From Sphagnum compactum (taxonomy: Eukaryota; Bryophyta; Sphagnopsida; Sphagnales), in NCBI GenBank assembly GCA_965153455.1, contig OZ234497.1, positions 20,515,872 to 20,579,871 on the forward strand: a stretch of 64,000 bases of DNA. Reading direction: 5' to 3'. The notes beneath the pieces are model-generated. The model did not search any database. It saw only the letters and a list, made by a program, of their open reading frames with translations, and was not told the DNA's origin. The position numbers and the translations under genes were made by a program. This document shows, in pieces, positions 10,200 to 22,277 of the stretch (the first letter of the stretch is position 1; each line of letters starts with the position of its first letter).

Positions 10200-13100
10200 T
10201 GATGTGAATGTAGGATTTACGACACCATGGATGTTGGGAAAAGGTGTCATTTACGACGTGTTGGAGACAAAAGTTGAAAGGGAGTTGTGATTGCAACTTA
10301 ACAAAACCAACGATTGATAAGCAACGTGTTGCTTCATCACATTCAACTTTAGTTGACCCATAAATGTGTGTTGGAGGGGATGATCGAGCCCAAGGAGTTG
10401 AATATCTTAGTTCCAATCATGTAGCTCAATTAACATTATGTATTTTAGTTGTGAATTAGAATGTACCTTCACACCAAATCAATGATCCAACTTAGTTGAG
10501 GTAGATGACGGTTGGGATGTACAAATAAGAGATGGTAATATAATTTCATTTAAGCTTTTACATTTGGTTAAACTTTTTTAAAAAAATCATTTGTCTTAGG
10601 ACTTTTGAAATAGAATGCAACCATTTGGGTTGAATTTTTCCATCTTAAATTAATGTTGTTTCCTCTTGGAAGTTATGATCAAATTTATAGGATAAAATAC
10701 CCCAATCTCTACTTTTCATTGTGAGAAATGGAACTTGGGGTTTTTTCTCTATGCAATACGTAAAAATGGTGGGGGCAAATAAAGTATAATGTTTAAGGTT
10801 TGTGCAATACCGACATCATATGGTCACAAGTGTAAATTCGAGGGTGACCATATTTTTCAATTTGCTCTTTGGATGTGCAATGGAAATCCATCCATGAAAA
10901 TTCATGAAATCTTCAAATGAAATAAATTTCATTCAAGAAATATCATATATTTATTTTTTTCATCCATTAAGTGTACTTCGTTCACAATTTTTTTGGAGTC
11001 ATTAGAGCCATCCAAATTTCATGGATGAATATCAATGAAATATCGTTTGTGAATTTTTTTTGGGCAGCTTGAAGCTCATTGGGCAGTCCATAGGGCAAAG
11101 TGGACATTATTTGAAAGTCAAAGTTGCCTATATTATGATTGTCCAATTCAAAAACTTCAATACAGATTTACAAAATAATTCAATTTCTTTTCCATTCCAA
11201 ATAATTGTCTGCATGTCTTCAATATTTAATTTTCAAATGTTAAAATTGATCTATCCTACCCTACCCATGTTAATTTATGTTGTCAATCAATATTGCTTGT
11301 GTTCCATTTTCCCTTTGAATATTTTCCAACAAGTAAAATTTTCATCCCATTCTTGGCAATTTGCATTAATCTAGTTGTTAGTTAGTATATGCAAAATTGG
11401 TTTAAACATAGTTGTCATTTCTCCCCTTATTTACTAAGATTTGAATTTGCAATAATTTTCCATCATCGTTGTGGGTGCTTTGAATCATAACCAATAACAC
11501 TTTTAGAGGTCTCTAATATTACCCTTCTTAGTTAATGGACATTTTATATAATTTTTTTTAATTACATAAAATATGTGTAATTGCATAAGACAAGTCACAA
11601 AAGACAATATTTCTATTAGTGATTTTAGTCATTAGAATCTTCAAAAAATTAAATTTTATTGATCATCTTGAACAACATTCAAGAAACAAGAAACTCAAAC
11701 TCTTCCTTTTGAGTATGATTACAAGGCCTTTGGCCCTTGTAATTATCTTGGAAGAATCCATGGTCACAACTTTGAATCAATGTGTTTCTCTTATGTGTGA
11801 ATTTAAATTTGATGATATGAATGTTGGCATTGATGGACTTCACAAGAACAAACTTGCATAGGTATTGGGAAGATTTTCCATGTAAATTTGAAGGGGTTTA
11901 TGATGCTTAAAAAGCATTTTTTTGGGTTGGATATTGGGTAAACAACACCACAAGTTGTAAACTTCTTGCAAAACAAATGGACAAATAAATAAACAAAAAA
12001 AAAAAAAAAATTTCAAAAGTTACAACTTACAAGGTAATTGGCGATAAAAATTCTCCAAAATATATTGATTAAGATTTAAAGAATAATAAAATGTTTAAAA
12101 TGAAATTAATTTATGTACTCTACATTCAAAAACTAGTTCTATTAAGGTAAAACTTCCAAAAGTTGGATCCAATGCGATAGTCCCCGTCCCTGTGGGGGGC
12201 AAGGCCCAACAAAGATGCAAGTGTTTCCCTACAAGTGGGTGGTTGTTGAAATGTGGCACCTTCACATTGTTTTTTGTGTGCTCACACATGTCATCAAACA
12301 CATATGAACTTTTATTACTACATCAGTTGTTGCATTTACAGCATTTCTTAGAAGAGGCTACTGATTTAATCTCATGTGCAACAATAGACCCTCAGCTAGT
12401 TTGTCCCGCAATTGTGTCAAGTCAAGAAGTGTGAAATATTGTTGTCTGTCAAGGTGTTGGGGCAATGTCAACTGAGGGGATCTTGAACTCCTTGGACAAA
12501 GCATGTGCATTGTGTAATCTGCATCTTGACAAGTGAGGTTTTGTGCCTACATGCTAGGATTCCATTTTGTAAAATGTTACCAAGTCAGAATCACTCTTCT
12601 CTCTAGATTTTGAGCATGCATGGGCAAGCAATAAGTTGTGTAAACGTCATGCCAATGATTGTTTCCAAGAGTCGTAAGATTTGATTGGTGTCTACCTAGG
12701 CTGCACAGCTTCATAAGGTGGTAGGAGTTACAAAAAAGAAGGAGAAAATAGCGTACATGGAAACCAACAATGTCTATATGCCCAATGTTACTAGTGAGAC
12801 CATGGAGCTTACTCATTAGCTTGAGGTTGATCATAATCTAGTCCCACTTTCTATTCTAATCATTGATTGGAAAAGCTTTTCGCAAGTTCAAGCCACTTCA
12901 CCTAAACTCTAAATTGTTGTTGAAGTTCTGCAACCCTTGTCCCCATGTGTTTCTAGGATGTGTAATTGTTTGAATCAACTAGTTGCATCCTAGCACAAAC
13001 TGCAAGGCAACATTTCCCCATTTGTAAAAATGTGAAATAGTAGGATAGTGACAGCCCACCTTGGATGAAGACACAAGAACTTCATGGCTTCTTTGTCAGA

Positions 13101-13975
13101 TGCCTTGTGAATCGAACTACGAAGACATTCATTTGAGCAAAAAGATGCTTCCCACCTGAAGTTTTTCTAGAGCAATTGTGAGCAATGAAATTGGTATCAT
13201 CTATTTTAGTAAGGGCTTAAATAGTCCAGAGCCCCCATGTGGACCCTTTGCAATATGCATTCTGCAATTATTACCCGGGGGGCAGGGCTGAGTTATGTCT
13301 CAGCTTGTGGTGATGTTTTCAATGACCAAAGAGCAATGCTTGTTCCAATGGATTCAATAATCACAAATTATCACAAATTTGTTAGTGGCTCCTTGAAGAA
13401 ATCTTTGAGAAAAGACGAGTTCTCACCATACCTCTTCAAGACTCTTCTCCATGCATGAAATTGAACATGATTGTAACTACTTGTAATGCAAATGAAGGTA
13501 TCTAAATTTTATGTTAATGGTCAGCTACAATGTTTATGGTTTAAGGTTCAAAGTTTGAATGAACTAGTCATTCAAAGTTTCAGACCTTACTGGATTGTGA
13601 TTGGAGACAAAAGTTAGAGGTCAAGGGAGCTCTAGCACATAACAATGTGCAACTCAATGGCTTGAGAGAGGTTTAAATTTCTTTGCTTGAGCTCACCTCA
13701 TGTCTTTGGCAATTTTATTCATGGTGAGACTTCAGAAGTACTAGTTTTCCCAAAGGTTATTTCTGATCCATCTCTTTTATGACACACTATACATTGCAGA
13801 ATTGTTCTGGAGAGTAGCACGGAAACCTCATGTGAAAAAAACATGGATTGTATGAGTAGAGTAGGATTAGGAATTCAATCAACTGCAAACTGGATGCAAA
13901 AGAGAAGATAGCAGCTCATATATATGGGCTTGCTGCAAGTCATTTCCAAGCAACCGGAGGATCTGCAAATAGAGA
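10200..13975. other. Long intergenic stretch, no gene seen
   Basis: AT-rich DNA with a poly-A run near 11996. Frames at 11619-11861, 12192-12434 and 13237-13458 are short, start and stop without splice logic I can follow, and match no family I know. I see no transposase or reverse transcriptase signature. Confidence 0.4.
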
Positions 13976-13994
13976 GTGCCTATTAGTTCCAGAA

Positions 13995-14070
13995 GTGATG
14001 TTGGAACACAATTATTCGCACACGGTTCTATAAGGTACCAACAGTGGCATTAGAACCTTGGATGTTGCCT
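13995..14070 (+). other. Possible primer-binding-site remnant of a copia-type LTR retrotransposon
   Basis: GTGGCATTAGAACCTTGG at about 14046 resembles the plant copia junction phrase GTGGTATCAGAGCCTTGG, differing at three transition positions. It sits a few bases after a sequence ending in ...TACCA, where an LTR end would be. No LTR pair or pol sequence was found around it, so this is a weak suggestion only. Confidence 0.25.
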
Positions 14071-14074
14071 CAAT

Positions 14075-14895
14075 TATTCAATAAATTTGTCCAGGCTGAT
14101 ACTTTTTGGTTAACCCACAATTTCCATCATCCGTTTTTGCTCAATTACATTCACAATGGAAAAAAAAAGTGTGTTTGGGCAAGTCCTTGGCTAGTCATCA
14201 AGTTCATCATAAATGAAGATTTTTTTCTTAAGCTACCTCTCCTTTCTAAACAAAAACTACAAGCATTGCTCTTGCTCAAGTCACACATTCCTAAACTTGC
14301 ATTCTGACACAAATACCTCTATTTGAACATCCAACTTTTGAAGAAATTAGAAAGATTTGTGCATCATTTTATTTGTTCATATTTCTTTACAACATTCACA
14401 ACTAGACATTCATTTTGAGACACCTCACATAGTGAAGTTTCAACCATGCTCATCACTTTCACCCTTCTTTCACACAAATACTTTGAGTGCCAATTATGAC
14501 ATAAAATATTTTAGCAGTCTGGACTATCAACAAGTAGAGCAGAAATGACTGTCAATAATCAGGCTACCAGTTGTGTTTCAACTGTACTTACAACATTCTT
14601 CATTTCTAGAAGTTCAGCAGAAGGATTGTTAACCTTATGTCCCTTCTACATCACGGCCAATACTAACACTGCCCATAAGGAGAATCTTTTCAGAAACACA
14701 TACATCCCTCCACACTCTTAGAAGTAAACTTGCATCAGGAAGGCATTATATACTCACAAATACAACAGTGACATCACAGTCTTTGCAATAATCATATATC
14801 ATATGGGTTTAATATAACTTTCCCATAAAAGCTCTCGCAATGACCTACACCAATGACTTAGTGCATGTGTCTCCAACTTTGGCATAAGCAACCCC
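14075..14895. other. Intergenic, no gene seen
   Basis: DNA downstream of the minus-strand 312-residue gene. Short frames match no known family. Confidence 0.4.
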
Positions 14896-15834
14896 TCAAA
14901 ACCAAGTGTTCTTGAATATTTTATCATGACAGGTCAAAGTCATATTACCCTTGATATTGTCCATAATTGCTTTCATTGAGATGCAGTGCAACTTAGGATT
15001 CTCTAGCTCATGGTCTAAGTCCTCATTAGCTTCACCACGGCTCAGACCATTCTGCTGGTTGTGCAATTGGTCCACTATAAATGCACCATCTGCCAACTCA
15101 GAGACCATCCCAATGACCATTGCAAACCTATACCTACTTGCAAACTCATACCTTCTATATTCCAACACATAATCACCTCGTATTGCCCCAACATTGTAAG
15201 CAACTTTTATGAAGTTGGAACCAGCTCTATAATCAACCACAAATGTCACTTCACGTATTTTAGTACTCTTATAATACCCTCTTTCCTCTACTTCATCAAA
15301 ACCTATTTTGTCATAGAACTCCTTCGTAACCAAACCAGACTCTGGCATTTGATTTGGAACTTGACTTTCCACCTCCATTCGAGGACGAGCTTGAGAACCA
15401 AAATAAAGTACTTTAGCCCTACCCATGAACTGCAACTTATTGCTAAATGGATCATTGTAGGTGAATGGCATTGCCAACCTAGCACATCCTTCACCCAAAA
15501 GGTTAATGATTTTTTTCAAGTTGCTTTCCGTTTTATCATCCCAGTTCCAAGTCTCTCCAAGCTTCCTCCCTCTCCTTATCCCAGCCAACATGGCAAGTTG
15601 TCCCATGTAATCACCAAAAATGTTAGTAGCTATCTTATTCCCAAGACACCTGAAAAAGCCGAACCCACTATGCCATGCCTCCAATATGAAAAGAGCAAGT
15701 TGGATCACAAGGGGTAGCAATGAGATTGTGAATACTAACCAAGCAACACGTTTCTTGGTTTTGGCCTCCCAATTGAAGTGGAATGAGAGAGCAGTCAACA
15801 AAGCAAATGTTGCAGCTAAGAGTGGAGAAATCAT
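14896..15834 (-). CDS. Hypothetical membrane-anchored protein, 312 residues, single exon
   Basis: An uninterrupted frame from an ATG at 15834. The N-terminus has two hydrophobic segments, about residues 3-20 (LLAATFALLTALSF) and about 28-52 (VAWLVFTISLLPLVIQLALF), separated by a charged KTKKR turn. The rest is a soluble, mixed-charge domain of about 250 residues with motifs such as ETWNWDD, GFDEVEERGYY and YVLEYRRYEFASRYRF. I do not recognise the family. Length, balanced composition and absence of low complexity argue for a real gene. It could be an exon of a larger gene, since no upstream exon was looked for beyond the ATG. The antisense frame 15061-15717 is a shadow of it. Confidence 0.6.
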   Translation of the reverse strand: MISPLLAATFALLTALSFHFNWEAKTKKRVAWLVFTISLLPLVIQLALFILEAWHSGFGFFRCLGNKIATNIFGDYMGQLAMLAGIRRGRKLGETWNWDDKTESNLKKIINLLGEGCARLAMPFTYNDPFSNKLQFMGRAKVLYFGSQARPRMEVESQVPNQMPESGLVTKEFYDKIGFDEVEERGYYKSTKIREVTFVVDYRAGSNFIKVAYNVGAIRGDYVLEYRRYEFASRYRFAMVIGMVSELADGAFIVDQLHNQQNGLSRGEANEDLDHELENPKLHCISMKAIMDNIKGNMTLTCHDKIFKNTWF

Positions 15835-15839
15835 TTTTC

Positions 15840-16630
15840 AGAATGTAGATCTTGTGTTTGCTGATCGCCACACACCAGCGTTGGAATTCCCGAACTGATT
15901 TTTTCCCCAAAGATTTCAGAAACACAAAATTCTCCCTAAGCTGATGTTGCCCCCAAAGGTTTCTATCTACGATCTACCCAACGTACTCTTGATCCTCAAT
16001 TGTCTCCTCTTCGCCCACTTGCTGAAGCTTCGTCTTTCTTGACTTGCTGCAAGTGTGAAGACAACGCAAGCTTTGCAACATTTAAGCCTTCTTCTCATTG
16101 GATACATTGCAAGTACTTAATACATGGAAGATTTCCACTAAACGATAGAAAGAAAGATATATTTACCATCCATCCAAAATCATCAAAGGTTTCTGAGAAT
16201 GTAAAGCACTCCCAGAAAATCTCTAGTGTATTTGGAGGCCACCTTGTATCCATCAATTTGCTCTTACAAAATGGGAGGAATGTTATGTCTAGTCCTCAAC
16301 AAGTGGGAGGGTTCTTACACCGATAAGAAGTAGGCATAATTTTCCCTCCCACTATTGAGGAGTGGATATATTATCCCTCCCACTCCTACTCGGATATGTA
16401 GGTTTGGTTCATGATAAAATTTTGCCTTGTGCTTTACTATAGGTAAAGCCCATGGGGCGGGAGACATTCGCAAAATGCTGGTATTGGCTATCACCTTGTC
16501 CTAGGCCCCCTTATTTTGAGAATGCCCCACCCTAGGACTTTACCTTGCTGGTAAGCCTTACCAGGCATAATATGCTAGTGGGCTTTTTGAACACAATTGC
16601 CCACCGGGCAGGCATTAGGTTTTCAAAATG
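15840..16630. other. Upstream of the 312-residue gene, no other gene supported
   Basis: A plus-strand open stretch of about 108 residues at 16000-16326 lacks an ATG at its start (it begins TTG) and matches nothing I know. Around 16440-16570 there are short inverted motifs with GGTAAAGCCC and GGGCTTTACC-like phrases, also seen near 37640-37670, possibly a dispersed repeat. Confidence 0.35.
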
Positions 16631-17884
16631 CTTTTTTATTGTTCGTTTCCTTGTTTGGTATCATAAGATTTTTTTTTAGAATAACAAAAAGACCCCACAT
16701 TTTTTTTTGATTTTTTGGAACAAATGAACAAATCCATAGCATAGTGAGGACACCATGCCCTAAGTATTTCTTCAGCCTTGGGATGTCTCTTAATAAATCT
16801 TCTAAGTATGTTGCCACTCAAGGCTCCCATAATCTAAGAGGTTGTCCCACATAACCTTTCCCAATTTGGGATCATGCCATTTGGTGTGTTGAAAATCATA
16901 TTGTTCCTCTCAATCCGTATATAGCCCATAAAGTAACTCTCTAAAGTAGAATCCACAAGGAACTGAACTCCCAAAATTGCTCTTGGACAATGTCAAAAAC
17001 CTGTGGGTAGTAGATTTAGGTTTTATAGAGTCACAAGAGGTGCACTCGGGGTTTGAATACTATGGTCAACTTTAGCTCTCGGAGTGTTAATGGCAAGGGC
17101 TTGGTGCCCTAACAACCAAATAAAGCCCAATTGTTTTCTAGCTCTCTCCACTTTACCCACACACCCTTCCATTTTAACCGGAAGTTTGGGGGGAAGCATT
17201 TCTTGTCATTTTTCAGGTGAGGGTTTTTTTTTTGGGGTGTTGTATATTGATGGTGCTACCTACTCATTTTTCCACCACCATGATGCAGGGTCAAATATTA
17301 AATTTTCCCATGGCTCCATAAAAAAGTCTCAAGGCCACTTCGGACAAGGGCCCAATATGAAGCAAATTGGACCTTGAATTGGACCTTTCTTCCCATTATA
17401 AAAAACAACATTTTTCCCTAAGGGATAATGAGTGTGTCTAAAGGCTTGGGGTCCAATATATAAAAAAAAATGTGATTGACATGTGTGAGGATTAAATTAA
17501 CATTGGATTTATTTTTTTCTCTTTTTTGTTTCTTTCATAGTTTTTTCTAATTTTTAATTTTCATTTTCATTTCGTGCACTTGGATAGGCTGAAAATGCAT
17601 TCTTCCTAACAACCACCTTGTGAGATTCCATAAAACCGGTCATGTGGACTTTAAAATTGGTCCAAAATGGGAGAGCTAGGGTGCTCTCAACAATATCCTC
17701 AATCCACATAGCAATGTCTTTCATTCTCACAAAATTTGAGCAACTAGTGTAAAAGAAATGAACAACTTTGGACCTTAGTTTACACTTTGGTTCTTCAAAC
17801 CATGAGCTTTTTTTTTTTTTTTGGGGTGGTGCTAGACCAATTGATTTTCCCACCAAAATGATGCCATGTAACCTAAATCACAAC

Positions 17885-19260
17885 TTAATTTGTCTTGGTC
17901 CTGGACCCTTGTTTAAAGGCCTTGGGACCACGCAAATTCTCACCCTCTTCATTGGACATAATAACTAATAATCTTTCCATGATTTGCACAGGATGCAACA
18001 ACCTAGATTGGACCTGTACTTCACAAGCTTCTATACAAATTGGGATCTCAACTCCCCTTTTTGGAGGTCGACTCCCAAAATAAGTCAAAACTCTTTGGTT
18101 ATGCAAAAGACTTCGATTAGGTCTATTGCAAGCTTGTTGTAGATCCCAACCATTCTTCAACTCCTTTTTCCAATGTAGGTTCCCTAAGTTCTTCCACTTA
18201 GTTTGTAGGAATACTCTCCACAATTATTTTCCAAATGCCATTTTCACCATCCTCAATCTTGAATTTCTCCTTTACCTTTGTCAATTGGTAGAATCTATTA
18301 AACACTATGTGTTCCACAAGTTGCCCCTTTTACATAATCATGCATGATGCAATTCTTGGGCTCTTAATATGATGTTCATTTTCAAACCATAAGAAATTTT
18401 GTATAAGTGTTTTGCGTTTATTCACATTTGCTAATAATGTTCATGATTCTTTCTTGGAGCCCCTTCATATTCTGAAGAAAAACCATAAAGAGGAAACCAG
18501 AATCACTGCCCTTCTTGCTAGTGGTAGATGTATTGTATTTCAGTATTATATCTTTTTAAAAAAATTTCTCCAACAAAAATATGTCCACCTGCTTGATATA
18601 AAGGTCTAGGCCAAATGGGACTCTTAACATTTTAAATAAGTTCCCATCCCTTGCCCATTTCCAATTGAAATGTTTTGTGCAACCTAGTCTCGTTTGACAT
18701 TTTTTGTATTTTCAAAATGTTATCCTAATCAATCTCTAATCCGTTAATGGATAGGAACTCCTGCAACAAATTGTATACATTGCACAAGTTCTCTTCATCT
18801 CCTCTAATTAAAATTGTTGTGTCATCTGCGTATTGCAATAGGGTTTGTTGTTTTGTTCCTCCTCATAAAATGCTGCTTTTAACATTCCCCAATCTTTTAA
18901 CGTACTTCATCATGCAATTTAAGACCTCTCCAACAAGGATAAAGAAATAGGGGTTAGTGGGAACCCCTACCTAACTCCTCTTTCAATTTGAAAAGCCTTT
19001 GTTATATTGTCATTAAGGCAAATTGTCATCTCATCATTTTGGAACAACGACGTTAGCATCCCAATGGAGTTTCTTGTCATGCCCATTTTTTCCAAAGCCA
19101 TGAACAAAAACTCTCAACTTACTTTGTCGTAAACATCGGGAAAGTCCAACTTTAGAAGAACTAACAGTTGGTTAGACCTCGTAGCTTAGTCAATAGTTGA
19201 AAAAAATTGTCCAAAATATACCAAGGGAGAAAAAAAACAAATGGATTTACATCAATCACT
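17885..19260 (-). mobile_element. L1-type LINE remnant (broken reverse transcriptase)
   Basis: Minus-strand pieces follow the order of a plant L1 ORF2 reverse transcriptase. A PGR..HDN-like block lies near 19220. LLKLDFPDVYDKVS lies near 19140, where the family has LKLDF.KAYDRVSW, followed by a TGA in place of Trp. FLFMALEKMG and FQIERGVR are next, then LLQYADDTTILI with the catalytic YADD at 18832-18821. PFGLDLYIKQVD and a block containing LARRAVILVSSLWFF in another frame follow. Several stops and frameshifts show it is dead. Minus-strand sequence down to about 16640, including an 'ERNNMIFN' piece near 16890, may be its 3' part, but that link is inferred. The ends, a poly-A tail and target-site duplications were not established. 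Confidence 0.87.
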
Positions 19261-19957
19261 TCCATAAAAACTAATTGTAATCCAAACAACAATTTAAAAA
19301 AAAAGACATTTACAAGATTAATTAGATGTTTAGTACTTAAGTTTTCCGTAAAAACGCCAAATGTTGTTGATGAATGTCTTTTAAGTTGTCCCCATCAAAA
19401 TTGCCAAGTTCCAAGTGGTCCTTAAAACTCATTTCCACTAATATATCCATAATTCCAACAATTACCCAAATAATATTATCCACATTTGAGGTTCCCAAAG
19501 TTCCCCAAAATGTCTTTAGATAAGTCCCAAAGCTTGTTCCTAGAGACTAGCAACCAAGAAGTTTTTAATCATGTTCCACATTTTTTCAAACTTGCCTCAT
19601 TGATGTTTTGAAGTTACATGTTCTTTCCCAACACTTTGTATCAATGTATGGAAGATGAAGAAGAAAATGTAGGATGAAAATTGACCACCTAGTCACAATT
19701 ACAAATTAGTAAGCATCAATGAAATTGTGAGGAAACAATGAACAAAATATGCATCCCGTGTTGCAACAGGCTTTGAAAACTTTCCGAACTATGTTGGAAT
19801 TAGAAAATTAACCAACTATTATCGGAGTACAAGGGTAGTAGGTTCAACACTTGTTTCTCAAATAATTTATTAAATTTGAAGATTTCATATTGAAAAAAAA
19901 TTAAAAATTCCAATAGATTCTCTATTTTCCTTCACAAAAAAATTGTTCTTTGAAAAA

Positions 19958-19981
19958 CATATATATATATATATATATATG
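19958..19981. repeat. (TA)n microsatellite
   Basis: A pure run of alternating A and T, about 11 units. Confidence 0.95.
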
Positions 19982-20281
19982 AGAATTTCAACATTTTTAA
20001 AAATAATTTAATTAGTGTCAAAAGCTGCAAAGGTAGTAGAATATGAGTGAAAGTATGAAGGGGGATGAAGGGTTTCAATATCACTCATGAATATTGTGAG
20101 AGATTAAGGGTTTTGTGTGAAGTGGAAGATGCTTCCTTTGCAACTGCCTTTCAGTATTTGAGGATACTACGTACGTATTTTCCCTCTACATGTACGTACC
20201 GCGTCTATGCAGCTTCGTGCGCAGTTGCAAAAACTTATGCGGCCGGGCAGTAGGTACCTAGTATTCTTCCTCGTATACATG

Positions 20282-20290
20282 GGTATAAAT
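20282..20290 (+). promoter_or_regulatory. TATA box for the CPSF30-like gene
   Basis: GTATAAATAC lies about 290 bp upstream of the ATG at 20573, and the sequence around it is less AT-rich than the flank. It implies a transcript start near 20315 and a 5' leader of about 250 nt containing a poly-T run at about 20492-20509. Position and sequence fit a plant TATA box; use is inferred. Confidence 0.55.
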
Positions 20291-20572
20291 ACTCGCCATC
20301 TACGTCGTCTTCATCCCTGTTCTGCTGCCTAAGTTTTTGGGCTCCTTGTGTTTGCGCTGCGACGTCGTGTTGCACAGCGGGCTTCTGTATCCACACACCA
20401 CAACCTTGTTCGTGTTTTGCAAGCTTTTTGGTACTCGTGTGTGTGCAATTAAATACGTGATTGTCTGCTCTGGTTATCCAACAAGTTTCTGTTTTTTTTT
20501 TTTTTTTTTTGGGAGCTGACGGGAAGAGAAAGGGAAGGAAGGCGGCGAGGAGAAAGGGGTTTAAAGGTCGCG

Positions 20573-21957
20573 ATGGAGGACGTTGATGGTGGTCTCAGTT
20601 TCGATTTTGAAGGGGTTTTGGAGTTCGCAGCGGTTCCCTTGAATGCTGTGGCTTCTTCTGGAGGCGGAGGAGGAGGTGGCGTTGGTGGTGCGGCGAGTGG
20701 GAGGAAGAATTATCGGCAGACGGTTTGTCGTCATTGGCTTCGTGGGCTGTGTATGAACGGGGATGCTTGTGGGTTTTTACATCAGTACGATAAGGCGCGT
20801 ATGCCTGTGTGCCGGTTTTTCGTCAAGTTCGGCGAGTGTCGGGAGCCTGATTGCATCTACAAGCACACCAACGAGGATATCAAAGAGTGTAACATGTACT
20901 GTCCCGCCGCCTTCTTACCTTTTGCATCCTTGCCCAATTTTATTTGCTCGCTGGTCTGGGCCTCTTCCCTCCTTGAGCCGGCCCTTCGAATTTTCTTTTT
21001 GTAGACTTGTTTGTGATTGTTGGAGTTTAGGCGTTGGTGCAGATGATTCTCTTTTGGACAGTTTTTTCAGCTCTTGGCTGCCGTTATCATGCTGTCATTA
21101 GGTTTGTGGAGTAGTTCTTGAGTCCCCTCTGGGTTTAACACTCATATCTATATGCTAGCTACCAGTACCCATTGAAGAACCACTTTACAAAACCTTGGGT
21201 CACATGGCAGCATCTTGCCAAGGGATCCTATTGTCCTTCATGATTTGACTCTATGTTGTTCAATTCTTCTTTCTCTCTGTCTTATGGGGGAAGCATCTCT
21301 GCCCATCTTCCCATCGCCATCTGTCAATTATATATGCCTATGATAGTCAGTTTGCAGGAGAATTAGTCTTGGGGTAACAAACTCCATTTAACTGTCCAAT
21401 CACCCAATTATCCTCAAAGTAAACAATTGCATGCACAGTCCCCAAGTAACTGCTCAAAGTACCTATGATTTGCTAGTGTTCATTCTGTCTGCAAGGATCT
21501 GCAGTAGTGTTTGTGGCTAAGGGGATGATGCAAGTATAGTCATATTCTTTGGAATAGTTTTATAACATGGTAAATATGCTTAAATTTTGTACATGTGCAG
21601 GTATAAGTTGGGATTTTGCCCCAATGGACCTGATTGCCATTACCGACATCAAAAGCTTCCTGGTCCACCACCATTAGTAGAACAGAATTTGCAGAAGCTG
21701 CGGCATCGCATTTATGCTGTTAACAATAACGCACATAATGGTAAATTTCAGCCCCCTTGTTCTCAGGATGGACCATTGGCTGCAAGAGTAGGAGGTTGGG
21801 TGCCTGGAGAGGAAGCTCAACTGCCACATTCAGTGCTTCCAGCTGCTGCACAGCAGCTTCCTGCTCAAACAACCCCTCCTCATGCTGTGTCCAGTGGCCC
21901 TCCAAATCCACCACCATTTGTGTCAACTGCAGCTCCTCTCCCTGGCGACTTTTGTAG
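20573..21957 (+). CDS. CPSF30: CPSF30-like polyadenylation factor, intact zinc-finger half (exons 1-2)
   Basis: CPSF30 is the CCCH zinc-finger subunit of the complex that recognises the polyadenylation signal. Exon 1 is 20573-20895 (donor AACAT|GTACTG) and exon 2 is 21601-21957 (donor TTGTAG|GTTAGT). They join inside Met108 and read on in phase. The start MED.DGGLSFDFEG and the block YRQTVCRHWLRGLCMNGDAC are typical of plant CPSF30. Three CCCH fingers are complete: C52-C60-C66-H70, C80-C89-C94-H98 and C106-C114-C120-H124, followed by KLPGPPP and a Gln/Pro-rich linker. Exon 3 with the YTH domain is broken (see next entry). If intron 2 is retained, reading continues to a stop at 22046-22048 and gives 256 residues. 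That is close to the short form made in Arabidopsis by polyadenylation in an intron. The gene may thus make only the short form, or the whole locus may be dying. Confidence 0.85.
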
Positions 21958-22277
21958 GTTAGTTACGCATTTTAGGACATTTCTTGCAAACGGTAGTTGC
22001 TCATATTTCTCAAGTGTCTGTTACACTTTGATGTGTAGTTATTTTTAGTGATCTCAATAAGATTTTAGCTTTCATCAAGCCAACGGAGAGAGAGAAGTAA
22101 TCTACCAAGGCTATCTAGTGGGAGTTGGGTCATTTTGAGATTAGTCAATTCTATTTGCTGGATGTTGCTGCCAATTTGGTGCAGTTTTTCTCTGAAATTC
22201 AGCAGATCTTTCCATATCTTCAAGTTAAGATAGGATACTGGCTAATCTCAGGTTTTGTGATGAATGCACTATTGCAG

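Noticed and set aside
15061-15717. 218-residue plus-strand open frame
   Set aside because: Antisense shadow of the 312-residue minus-strand gene, with Ser/Pro/His-rich composition and no motif.
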